Shown piece after piece: positions 24,689-33,128 of a DNA stretch of 64,000 nucleotides (within the stretch, counting starts at the first letter, position 1; each line of letters opens with the position of its first letter). The position numbers were made by a program, and so were the translations under genes. The notes below the pieces were generated by a model that made no database searches, had not been told where the DNA came from, and saw only the letters and a program-made list of their open reading frames with translations. The stretch covers positions 1 to 64,000 of the forward strand of contig RHGE01000012.1 in assembly GCA_004296775.1 (NCBI GenBank). The letters run 5' to 3'. Source of the stretch: Marinilabiliaceae bacterium JC017 (GTDB taxonomy: Bacteria; Bacteroidota; Bacteroidia; Bacteroidales; Marinilabiliaceae).

Positions 24689-24696
24689 CAAATATA
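24689..24696 (-). promoter_or_regulatory. Candidate -7 box for the symporter gene
   Basis: CAAATATA on the plus strand, which reads TATATTTG on the minus strand and fits the Bacteroidota TAnnTTTG -7 consensus. A weak -33 element (ATTGG on the minus strand) lies about 20 bases further up. If active, transcription would begin at about the annotated start codon. Confidence 0.4.
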
Positions 24697-24752
24697 GAAT
24701 TATCAGAATTAATTCCAATTACGAAATAACGTTCAATAAAATTTAATTACTA

Positions 24753-24760
24753 TATCTTTG
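24753..24760 (+). promoter_or_regulatory. Candidate -7 box for the histidine kinase gene
   Basis: TATCTTTG, an exact match to TAnnTTTG, 19 bases before the kinase ATG at 24780. The -33 region (near 24730-24734) has no clear TTTG, so the promoter is probable but not complete. Confidence 0.5.
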
Positions 24761-24779
24761 CAACCAGAAAATTGAAAAA

Positions 24780-26246
24780 ATGGGGACATCCAAACCATTC
24801 CTTTTTAGACAGACTTTTAAAGAAGATGCCAATTGGGGCGAACAAGAAGTCATTCGTTTCAGGTGGATTTTAATTTCAGTTATCCTGATTTTTATTGTTT
24901 ACATTTATTATTCAGGCAATCCACAACGTGCTTTTGTATCAATGATACTAGCCGGCTTTTATCTCCTATATAATTCCATTCTGAATTTCTTAATAAAACA
25001 ATTTAACAGTGCTACCTGGATACGCTTTCTATCGGCCACCATCGATATAAGTGTCCTTTCAGCACATGTTTTTAATTACTCCTATTTTTTCAAACCCATT
25101 GCGATAACGACTGCAGCTTCTACCTTCCTGTACCCTCTGTTAATTATGTTGTCAGTATTGAGATACGATGGTCGATTGGTCATATTTTCCACCATCTATT
25201 CCATTTTCTGCTTCAATTTAATATACTACCTACGATTACCTGAAATAGATCCAAACTTGATTTCACAGGTTGCTTCCGTTGATTGGGCCGGACAAATCTA
25301 TAAAAGCTCCTATTTTGCCTTAATGGGTTATTTCCTTTTTAGTATCCCTAAAATGATTGACCGCTTAGGACAACGCCAAAATATAATCATCAATCAAAGA
25401 AGAGAAGCTTCTTTTAAACTGGAGCTCGAAAGACAAAAAAACGAATTAACCTCTCATCAATTAGAACAGGAAAAAAAGCTCAACCAACAACTTAGCTCTC
25501 AAAAGGAAATAATTAAAGAGCAAAAAGACAGATTACAAGAGGTTAACTCAACGAAGGACAAATTATTTTCCATTATAGGCCATGACTTAAGAACCCCTTT
25601 TTCGGCCCAATATGGCATCACCAACATCATGCTCGATGAATTGAATAATTTTTCCAAAGCGGAGATTCGGGATGCCATTCACTCCATTAACAAATCAGCC
25701 CAACAAGGCCTTGATTTATTGTCTAATCTCTTAGAATGGGCTCATTCTCAAAACAACTTGTTTGCCCATCAAGCTATTCCAATAAAAATAGAACCTCTCA
25801 TTACCGAAACCTTATCGCTGCTACAAAACAATTATCAACACAAAAAGCAACAGATCACAATAAAAACTGTGCCATATATCACAATTAGCGCAAACAGCAA
25901 TATGCTCAAAACCATTCTTCGCAATTTAATTTCGAATGCAATAAAATTCACCCCTGACAATGGAGAAATAACGATCGAGACTTCACAATCAAACGACACC
26001 GTTACACTCAGTGTTTCAGACAACGGAGTAGGCATAAACAGCGAGAAAGTAAAAAATCTATTCAATATTCAAAAAAACTCTTCCACACCTGGCACAAACA
26101 ATGAACCAGGAACAGGACTTGGCCTAATCCTTTGCAAAGATCTTGCAGAAAAACAAGGAGGATCTATCATGGTAAGAAGTATTTATGGAAAAGGCTCTAC
26201 CTTTACTGTCATCTTACCTGCTTTTACCATAGACACATCAAATTAG
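24780..26246 (+). CDS. Membrane sensor histidine kinase (orphan)
   Basis: A 488-residue sensor kinase. Residues about 25-195 hold five or six membrane segments without a recognisable periplasmic sensor domain. A coiled coil (RREASFKLELERQKNELTSH) leads to the dimerisation domain with phospho-acceptor His in FSIIGHDLRTPFSA, and then an HATPase domain with the N box NLISNAIKFTPDNG, G1 SDNGVGI and G2 GTGLGLILCKDLAEKQGG. No response regulator lies beside it. It diverges from the amino-acid symporter, so a link to amino-acid sensing is possible but unproven. Confidence 0.93.
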   Translation: MGTSKPFLFRQTFKEDANWGEQEVIRFRWILISVILIFIVYIYYSGNPQRAFVSMILAGFYLLYNSILNFLIKQFNSATWIRFLSATIDISVLSAHVFNYSYFFKPIAITTAASTFLYPLLIMLSVLRYDGRLVIFSTIYSIFCFNLIYYLRLPEIDPNLISQVASVDWAGQIYKSSYFALMGYFLFSIPKMIDRLGQRQNIIINQRREASFKLELERQKNELTSHQLEQEKKLNQQLSSQKEIIKEQKDRLQEVNSTKDKLFSIIGHDLRTPFSAQYGITNIMLDELNNFSKAEIRDAIHSINKSAQQGLDLLSNLLEWAHSQNNLFAHQAIPIKIEPLITETLSLLQNNYQHKKQQITIKTVPYITISANSNMLKTILRNLISNAIKFTPDNGEITIETSQSNDTVTLSVSDNGVGINSEKVKNLFNIQKNSSTPGTNNEPGTGLGLILCKDLAEKQGGSIMVRSIYGKGSTFTVILPAFTIDTSN

Positions 26247-27049
26247 ACCAATACTTGCTCTTATAGAAAACAAACTATTAAAAAGATCATTGCACATATA
26301 TCCAAATGCCATCTAATTTTGTGTCCATTTTTTTACAATACATCAGCCCTAGTCAATTATAAAAGGTTCATTGCAACATAAAAAAAAAAAGACATCTCCA
26401 CTTAAGGTCTAATACTCCCAACTATATTTGACATGCATGATATCAGATACAACAAAACAAGAACACAGAAACCGTTTTCTTATTTGATTCCATTTGAATA
26501 ATTCTAAAAACCAACCATTTCCATTAGATAATTCTCATAAAACCGTACCTGGACAAGCCACAAAAGAATTCAGATTTAAGCATTAAGATTTAATACAAAA
26601 AGGTAATATTCTGCCAAAAAAATACCCGAATATCACTGATAATACACTAATGGTTTTCTTAAAAAGAAACAGATGGTTCCTGCGATGTGATAGGATAATG
26701 GTAAGGGTGTGCTCATATGGCAAACTCAACTTAAACTCAATTCATTCTCAATTATAAGTCATCCTAATCTCAATTAAAGTTGACTTTAATTTGGCTTTTG
26801 TCTGACTTTACATTAAGAAAACATTGTCTTTGATATATTACCACTATACAGGCACTTATATTACCACACAGTTACCAGAGAAAACCGGGATCACCAAACA
26901 AGGCCATATTATCTGATTGTGTCAGAATATTTTGGACCAATTATAAAAGATTATGAGAGTCGCGAAAAAGCATATACACCCAACTTTTAAAAAATATTCT
27001 ATTCAGAAGGGTTCTTTTTTAATGCATGAGTGTTACACAAAGAGATATC
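26247..27049. repeat. Gene-free stretch with repeat family B and a palindrome
   Basis: About 800 bases with no credible gene. The segment 26541-26653 is a plus-strand copy of repeat family B (CCTGGACAAGCC, then TATTCTGCCAAAA, GAATATCACTGATAA). A perfect palindrome, AATTAAAGT-TG-ACTTTAATT, lies at 26772-26791, and CTCAATT is repeated in the bases before it. No tRNA or other RNA gene was recognised. Confidence 0.45.
26541..26653 (+). repeat. Dispersed repeat family B, copy
   Basis: ACCTGGACAAGCC, then CAGATTTAAGCATTAAG, then TATTCTGCCAAAAAAATACC and GAATATCACTGATAATACAC. Confidence 0.6.
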
Positions 27050-27097
27050 AAAAAAACCTTGGTTTCAATTAGGCGCCCAGCCAACGAAACCAAGGTT
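27050..27097 (-). terminator. Rho-independent terminator of the tex operon
   Basis: Perfect 12-bp stem, AACCTTGGTTTC at 27055-27066 and GAAACCAAGGTT at 27086-27097, extended inward by GGC/GCC pairs. On the minus strand it is followed by a run of six T. It lies 40 bases after the tex stop codon. Confidence 0.88.
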
Positions 27098-27136
27098 AAG
27101 TCTTTCTATATCATATCCGGCATAGACCAGACAATA

Positions 27137-29266
27137 TCAATCCACATCTTTCATGGAAAGCTGAATACGCTTGCGAGCCACATCCACTTCCATCACTTTC
27201 ACCTTTACATGTTGATGAAGCTTCACTATTTGGTTGGGATCTGAGATGTATTGATTGGCAATCTGTGAAATATGCACCAATCCATCTTGTTTTACCCCCA
27301 CATCTACAAATGCTCCGAAATTAGTAATATTGGTTACGATTCCCGGTAACACCATTCCTATCTTAAGATCAGAAACAGAATAGATATCCGGCGCAAACTC
27401 AAATACCTTGATGTTTTTTCGCGGATCACGCCCCGGCTTCTCCAACTCATTAACGATATCGTTTAAAGTAGGCAAGCCGAATTTATCCGATATATATTTA
27501 TTCAAATCAATTTTTCCCCGCCAATCCTTCTGACCAATCAATTCCTTCACCTGGCACCCCAGATCCTTAGCCATCAGAGCAACAACACCATATGTCTCCG
27601 GGTGCACCGCTGAATTATCCAAGGGATTTTCAGCCTCAGAAATCCTCAAAAAGCCCGCACACTGCTCAAAAGCCTTAGCTCCCAAACGCGGCACTTTCTT
27701 CAATTCATTACGAGATGAAAACGGACCGTTCGCCAGCCGGTAATCAACAATATTCTGAGCCAATTGCGGGCCTAAACCCGACACATAGGTCAACAAGTGT
27801 TTACTGGCTGTGTTTACATTCACCCCCACCAGGTTCACACAAGATTCCACCACCTGATCCAGGGAAGCCTTCAGCCTGTGTTGATCCACATCATGTTGAT
27901 ACTGTCCCACACCAATTGATTTGGGATCGATCTTAACCAACTCGGCCAATGGATCAAGCAAACGACGACCAATAGAAACAGCTCCTCTCACGGTCACATC
28001 ATACTCAGGAAACTCGTCCCGTGCCACCTTACTGGCCGAATACACCGAGGCGCCATCTTCACTCACAACAAACACTTGCAAATCCCGGTTAAACCGCATT
28101 CGACGAATGAAACTTTCAGTCTCACGCGAGGCGGTTCCGTTGCCAATGGCAATAGCCTCTATTTTGTACGCATCCACCAACGAATCGATCTTCTTGGCTG
28201 CCTGCCTTGATTCATTCTGTGGTGGATGGGGATAAATCGTTTCATTATGCAATAAATTGCCCTGCGCATCCAAACAAACAAGCTTACACCCGGTGCGGTA
28301 ACCGGGGTCCAGGGCCAACACCCTTTTCTGCCCCAACGGCGCGGCCAACAATAACTGTCGCAGATTTTCGGCAAATACACGAATGGCTTCCGTGTCGGCT
28401 TTTTCCTTACTCGCCCCTGCGAACTCCGTTTCAATGGAAGGCGATAACAGCCGTTTATAAGTATCTTCCAGCGCCTTTACCACCTGCTCTGAGGATTCCG
28501 TATCACCTTTTACGAAATACCGTTCAAGCCTACCTAATCCTTCTTCCTGATCCGGGGATACATTGATTTTCAGAAATCCCTCTTTCTCACCCCGACGCAT
28601 GGCCAGCAACCGGTGCGAAGGACACCTTTTCAATGCCTCCGACCATTCAAAATAATCTTTGTATTTAGCCCCTTCTTCTTCTTTACCTTTCACAAGTTTG
28701 GCGGTAATAACAGCTCCACGATCAAAAACCGACCGAACAATATCCCTGCCTACACTGTGCTCATTCACCCATTCAGCAATAATATCACGGGCTCCCTGCA
28801 ACGCTTCTTCTTCCGTTTCCACCTCTTCTGAAATGAACTTTGAAGCACGTACCATTACATCCCGTTCGTATTGCTTCATTAGTATTTTAGCCAATGGCTC
28901 AAGCCCCTTTTCCTTTGCCTTAACAGCACGGGTTTTTCGCTTTGGCTTATAGGGCAGGTAGATATCCTCAAGTTCAGTAGCATTGTAACAGGCTACTATT
29001 TTTGTTCTGAGGTCATCGGTTAATTGCCCCTGTTCTTCAATGGTTTTAATGATTGTCTCTTTCCGCTTCTCAATTTCCTGTAATTTCTGGAAGCGTTCAA
29101 TAATGTTGGCGATTGCCACTTCATCCAGACTACCGGTCATCTCTTTCCGGTAGCGACTAATGAACGGAATGGTAGCTCCTTGAGAAAATAGAGAAAGTGT
29201 ATTGACAACACCTTTTAAGGGGAGTTTTAACTCCCCGGTGATGATCTCCGAAAGTTTTGTAGTCAT
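27137..29266 (-). CDS. tex: Tex-family RNA-binding transcription accessory protein
   Basis: A 709-residue Tex/YhgF protein with the complete architecture: N-terminal helical Tex domain (IPFISRYRKEMTGSLDEVAI), YqgF/RNase H-like domain (VLALDPGYRTGCKLVCLDAQ, IAIGNGTASRETESFI), helix-hairpin-helix pairs (NTASKHLLTYVSGLGPQLAQ, KVPRLGAKAFEQCAGFLRI) and a C-terminal S1 RNA-binding domain (GMVLPGIVTNITNFGAFVDV to VDVARKRIQLSMKDVD). Tex binds nucleic acid and affects transcription and stress tolerance. It is the last gene of the leftward operon, 32 bases after the DEAD-box helicase gene. Confidence 0.96.
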   Translation of the reverse strand: MTTKLSEIITGELKLPLKGVVNTLSLFSQGATIPFISRYRKEMTGSLDEVAIANIIERFQKLQEIEKRKETIIKTIEEQGQLTDDLRTKIVACYNATELEDIYLPYKPKRKTRAVKAKEKGLEPLAKILMKQYERDVMVRASKFISEEVETEEEALQGARDIIAEWVNEHSVGRDIVRSVFDRGAVITAKLVKGKEEEGAKYKDYFEWSEALKRCPSHRLLAMRRGEKEGFLKINVSPDQEEGLGRLERYFVKGDTESSEQVVKALEDTYKRLLSPSIETEFAGASKEKADTEAIRVFAENLRQLLLAAPLGQKRVLALDPGYRTGCKLVCLDAQGNLLHNETIYPHPPQNESRQAAKKIDSLVDAYKIEAIAIGNGTASRETESFIRRMRFNRDLQVFVVSEDGASVYSASKVARDEFPEYDVTVRGAVSIGRRLLDPLAELVKIDPKSIGVGQYQHDVDQHRLKASLDQVVESCVNLVGVNVNTASKHLLTYVSGLGPQLAQNIVDYRLANGPFSSRNELKKVPRLGAKAFEQCAGFLRISEAENPLDNSAVHPETYGVVALMAKDLGCQVKELIGQKDWRGKIDLNKYISDKFGLPTLNDIVNELEKPGRDPRKNIKVFEFAPDIYSVSDLKIGMVLPGIVTNITNFGAFVDVGVKQDGLVHISQIANQYISDPNQIVKLHQHVKVKVMEVDVARKRIQLSMKDVD

Positions 29267-29298
29267 GAAGAGAGTAGATAATATTAGTCAGAAAAAGG

Positions 29299-30555
29299 TT
29301 AAGACCTGGATTTATTTGAAGAAGAATCCCTTTTTCCATATTTCTTTTTACCAAAGCTCTTGCCGCCTTTTTTGTTTTTCCGACGCCCTTTGGCTTCATA
29401 AAGCGCTTTCGCTTTATACTCGGGTGCTTCACCCATTTCTGCGGGGACCGCAATTTTATAGATATCTGTTTCGATGAGCCGCTCTATCTTATAGAAATCA
29501 AGCTGGTCATCCTCATTAATAAAAGTCAGCGCCACACCTTGCGATGCCGCCCGTGCCGTTCGCCCTACCCGATGCACATAATCCTCGGCATCTCGGGGAA
29601 CATCAAAATTGATTACCAGATCAATCTTCTCAATGTCTATCCCCCTGGCAATAATGTCGGTTGCCACCAGAATCTGCACATTTCTGTTTTTAAATGAACG
29701 CAATACCTCATTACGCTCTTTCTGATCAAGATCAGAATGAATGGCTTGGGAATTAAATCCTTTATCCCGCAGTGCCCGGTTTATCTCTTTTACTTTCTGC
29801 TTAGTTGAAGAAAATATGATAATACTAGACAGTTCTTTCCCTTTCAATAAGGAATTAATCAACGGAATCTTCTGCCTGTCATACACCATATAGGCCGCTT
29901 GCAAAATACCCTCAGCCGGCTTGGAAATGGCAATATTAATCTCTTTGGGATTTTGAAGAATCTGCTTTGCCAAGTCCCTTATTTTAGGGGGCATGGTAGC
30001 CGAAAACAGTAATGTTTGCCTTTCTTTGGGCATATGAGAAACAACCTGGGTAATGTCTTCAAGAAAACCCATATCAAGCATCCGGTCGGCTTCATCTAAT
30101 ATGAGGTGCTCCACGGTATCGAACTTGACATAGCCCATGGTTAAGTGCTGGATCATCCTACCCGGAGTAGCCACCACAATGTCCGCCCCGGTAATCAATG
30201 CCTTTTTCTGTCGATCCCATTCGCCAGAGTCATTTCCGCCATAAATAGCCGTTGAAGAGACCGGTAAAAAATACCCAAAGCCCTCCATTTGCTGGTCAAT
30301 TTGCATGGCTAACTCACGCGTTGGCACCAAGATAACAGCTTTCACACCCTGATGAGACTTCTTCAACAACTTGTCGCAAAGTGGCAGCAAATAGGCTGCC
30401 GTTTTCCCGGTTCCGGTTTGTGCACAAGCAATGAGATCGTTCCCTTCCATTATTATTGGAATGGTTTTTTCCTGAACCGGTGTGGCCTTTTCAAAGCGCA
30501 TGGCTTCAAGACCTTCGATTATCTCATCAGAGAAATTAAATCCTTTAAAATCCAA
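29299..30555 (-). CDS. DEAD-box RNA helicase (RhlE-like)
   Basis: A 418-residue ATP-dependent RNA helicase. Visible motifs: Q motif (FEKATPVQ), I (AQTGTGKT), Ia (PTRELA), II (DEAD in LILDEADRMLDMGF), III (SAT), V (ATDIIARGID) and VI (HRVGRTARA). The C-terminal tail is Lys/Arg/Gly-rich (KGRRKNKKGGKSFGKKKYGK), as in ribosome-associated helicases. The only start that keeps the N-terminal Phe of the Q-motif region is TTG at 30555; the next ATG (residue 19) would delete it. The gene follows the methyltransferase gene by 23 bases. It probably helps ribosome assembly or RNA decay. Confidence 0.95.
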   Translation of the reverse strand: MDFKGFNFSDEIIEGLEAMRFEKATPVQEKTIPIIMEGNDLIACAQTGTGKTAAYLLPLCDKLLKKSHQGVKAVILVPTRELAMQIDQQMEGFGYFLPVSSTAIYGGNDSGEWDRQKKALITGADIVVATPGRMIQHLTMGYVKFDTVEHLILDEADRMLDMGFLEDITQVVSHMPKERQTLLFSATMPPKIRDLAKQILQNPKEINIAISKPAEGILQAAYMVYDRQKIPLINSLLKGKELSSIIIFSSTKQKVKEINRALRDKGFNSQAIHSDLDQKERNEVLRSFKNRNVQILVATDIIARGIDIEKIDLVINFDVPRDAEDYVHRVGRTARAASQGVALTFINEDDQLDFYKIERLIETDIYKIAVPAEMGEAPEYKAKALYEAKGRRKNKKGGKSFGKKKYGKRDSSSNKSRS

Positions 30556-30578
30556 ATTTATAATATTAATGCGTTTGT

Positions 30579-31766
30579 TTACTCCACATACAACACCAAG
30601 CCTTTAAGGTATTCCCCTTCCGGATGATAGATATTCACCGGATGGTCGGCCGGCTGGCTCATTTGATGTAGAATTCGTACCTGGCGACCTGACTTGGCAG
30701 CTGCCGAAAAAACCATTTTCCGGAACATATCTCTGGTCACCACCTGAGAACAAGAAAAGGTAAATAGGATCCCTCCGGGCTTAATCTGCTCAAAGGCTTT
30801 CGCATTTAATCGCTTATACCCCTGCAAGGCATTATGCACCACATTCAGGTGCTTGGCAAAAGCAGGCGGATCCAATACTATTAAATCATATTTATCTTTG
30901 ACTCCACCAAGAAACTTAAAAGCATCCATGGCATAAGAGGCATGCCGCTCATCATCCGGGAAGTTAAGTTTCACATTTTCATCGGCAAGTTTCACGGCTC
31001 TTTCGGAACTATCCACTGAATGTACCAATTGAGCTCCTCCCCGCATGGCATAAAAAGAGAATCCCCCGGTGTAACAAAACATATTCAACACCGACCGTCC
31101 CTTGGAATACTGCTGTAACAATGCCCGGTTTTCACGTTGATCGACAAAAAATCCGGTTTTCTGTCCTTTTTCCCAATCGACATGAAACTTCAAGTCATTC
31201 TCAAGGGCAATTTTAGAACTTGATTCACCCCACACATAGCCATTTACCGGATTCACATCCGCCTTAAAAGGCAGTGTATTTTCCGATTTATTGTAAATGG
31301 CTTTTAACTGGTCGCCCATGACTTCCTTAAGCGCATCCCTGAGCTGCTCTTCAATTTTAAACATCCCCACAGAATGCATCTGCATCACGGCCGTATCGTC
31401 ATACATGTCAATAATCAAACCGGGCATTCCGTCACCTTCTGCGTGTACCAAACGGTAAGCATTGGTGTGGCTACTTCCGGCCAATCCTAAGGACACCCTC
31501 AAATTGTAGGCATTTTGAATCTTGGTTTTCCAGAAGTTATAATCAGGCTGAATCTGCTCAAATGACACCAACCTCACAGCGATAGAACCAATTTGATAAT
31601 GACCGGTAGCTAAATACTCCTCTTCACTATTGTACACCTCTACAATGTCGCCTTCCAGAACCTGCCCCTTCATTTTTTTTATGGCACCCGAAAATACCCA
31701 AGGGTGAAAACGGCGCAGACTTGATTCTTTCCCCGGTTTAAGTATAATTTTTGACAATTGCTCCAT
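30579..31766 (-). CDS. Class I rRNA methyltransferase, RlmI type
   Basis: A 395-residue protein with an N-terminal PUA domain (ILKPGKESSLRRFHPWVFSG, DIVEVYNSEEEYLATGHYQ) and a Rossmann methyltransferase core: motif I in GRSVLNMFCYTGGFSFYAM, the acidic residue in VHSVDSSERAV, and DPPAFAK in place of the catalytic motif IV. This is the architecture of RlmI, which makes 5-methylcytosine in 23S rRNA. The exact target base is inferred. It is 13 bases after the exonuclease gene in the same operon. Confidence 0.9.
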   Translation of the reverse strand: MEQLSKIILKPGKESSLRRFHPWVFSGAIKKMKGQVLEGDIVEVYNSEEEYLATGHYQIGSIAVRLVSFEQIQPDYNFWKTKIQNAYNLRVSLGLAGSSHTNAYRLVHAEGDGMPGLIIDMYDDTAVMQMHSVGMFKIEEQLRDALKEVMGDQLKAIYNKSENTLPFKADVNPVNGYVWGESSSKIALENDLKFHVDWEKGQKTGFFVDQRENRALLQQYSKGRSVLNMFCYTGGFSFYAMRGGAQLVHSVDSSERAVKLADENVKLNFPDDERHASYAMDAFKFLGGVKDKYDLIVLDPPAFAKHLNVVHNALQGYKRLNAKAFEQIKPGGILFTFSCSQVVTRDMFRKMVFSAAAKSGRQVRILHQMSQPADHPVNIYHPEGEYLKGLVLYVE

Positions 31767-31779
31767 AAAGATGGAATTG

Positions 31780-32382
31780 TTATTTCGTTATCGATTGAAT
31801 TTCATATTGCGGATACTGCTGCTGCAGCTCGTTGTAAATTTCCTTGGCCACCCAGGCATCAGTAGCAGCATAAATCATTTGGCCTTCTGAAAATATTTCA
31901 GTCTCCCAATTGGAAAGTCTTTGCTTCTTACTAATACGGACATTCAACAGTAACCCCGCTAATTTTTTAAGGCTAAAATCTTCAATTCCCACACCTTTGG
32001 CCACATCCTGAAGTTCCACAAATCCGGCCGGCTCAAAAGCGGAAAGCTTTTGCAATCCCCGGATATCATCGCGAATGCCAACACCCACTTTTTTAATATG
32101 GGAAGCTGCAAGGATAGCGGTCAGGCACTTAGGCAAACCTGTTTTATTTAAACGAAACAAATAAGCATTCTTGCTGGTAGATAATTGAAGAAGCGCTACT
32201 TTGTTTACTTTTCCTTTTCGAAAAGAGGGTTTTGTTTCCGTATCAAATCCTATAACTGTTTCCTTTTTTAACAATTCGGCATACTGCTCAACATCATCAA
32301 CATTATCCACCACAGTAATAAGACCTTTGAATTGCTGAAGAGGTAATTCACTTATAGCTTCCTTTGATATGGTTTTATGCAT
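31780..32382 (-). CDS. 3'-5' exonuclease, RNase D-like DEDD fold
   Basis: A 200-residue protein of the DEDDy exonuclease family. Exo I is VIGFDTETKPSFRKG (Asp and Glu metal ligands), Exo II lies in VGVGIRDDIRGLQKL (Asp), and Exo III is MIYAATDAWVAKEIY (Tyr and Asp). It contains only the catalytic domain, without the HRDC domain of RNase D. It may trim RNA or DNA 3' ends. ATG at 32382 is the natural start; the preceding TTG at 32385 would add one residue. It starts 4 bases before the DUF5063 stop codon, which suggests coupling. Confidence 0.88.
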   Translation of the reverse strand: MHKTISKEAISELPLQQFKGLITVVDNVDDVEQYAELLKKETVIGFDTETKPSFRKGKVNKVALLQLSTSKNAYLFRLNKTGLPKCLTAILAASHIKKVGVGIRDDIRGLQKLSAFEPAGFVELQDVAKGVGIEDFSLKKLAGLLLNVRISKKQRLSNWETEIFSEGQMIYAATDAWVAKEIYNELQQQYPQYEIQSITK

Positions 32383-32385
32383 CAA

Positions 32386-33027
32386 TTAAATACTTTTTAA
32401 ATCATCATTCTCATCCTGCCATTCCCTTTGCTTCTTTGAGATGATCCAATCCTGGGTATTTCGTTCCGATTCCCGGGGTTCCTTCTTCTCTTCATCACTC
32501 AAATCATCACCACTATAATAGGCCGAATGCAAAGCCCGAAGGGTATTTACCAACCGTTGTCCCCAGTATATTTCAAACTGATCAATAGCCTCCAACAAGG
32601 CATCGTTCATAAATTCAGTCACCCCTGACTTATAGGCAGTCACAAAATTCTTAAGATCCTGATACATGTCAGTTAAATCTTCAGCCACGCTGGCAGTCAA
32701 AGGTTCTTCACTGGTCTGCATATCGGGTAAAAACACTTCCAGGTAATCATTGTGTCCCCCCATTTTCATACGGATACCTTCGAATATCTGACGATATAAA
32801 TCTTCGTCCACGGCCTGCTCCACATAGCCATCTTCTAATTCAGCCTCCGGCCGGGGCAATACAACAACTTTCAGGTATAATAATGGCAGCATTTTCAGAG
32901 AGACGCCAATAAACTCTTTCTTTGGATATTGAGGTGCGTTTTCCAGATAAGCACAAAATTCCTTGGCTACGGTTACAAACTCAACCACATTTTTTGAAAA
33001 CACCAAATGATCAAACGGTTCTTCCAT
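32386..33027 (-). CDS. DUF5063 protein
   Basis: A 213-residue, acidic, mostly helical soluble protein of the DUF5063 family (FVTVAKEFCAYLENAP, FIGVSLKMLPLLYLKVVVLP, DLYQDL-like helices, GQRLVNTLRALHSAYYSG). No function is established for the family. It sits in an operon between recQ and an RNase D-like exonuclease gene, an arrangement that suggests a role in nucleic-acid metabolism by association only. No signal peptide or membrane segment is present. Confidence 0.8.
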   Translation of the reverse strand: MEEPFDHLVFSKNVVEFVTVAKEFCAYLENAPQYPKKEFIGVSLKMLPLLYLKVVVLPRPEAELEDGYVEQAVDEDLYRQIFEGIRMKMGGHNDYLEVFLPDMQTSEEPLTASVAEDLTDMYQDLKNFVTAYKSGVTEFMNDALLEAIDQFEIYWGQRLVNTLRALHSAYYSGDDLSDEEKKEPRESERNTQDWIISKKQREWQDENDDLKSI

Positions 33028-33128
33028 TACAATGAATTATCAAGCCCCACAAAATGAAATGGTACAGTAATTTATTGGAGGCAAAAGTAAGAAAAATATT
33101 TGGTTGTGCATTATTTCATACACCCCCA

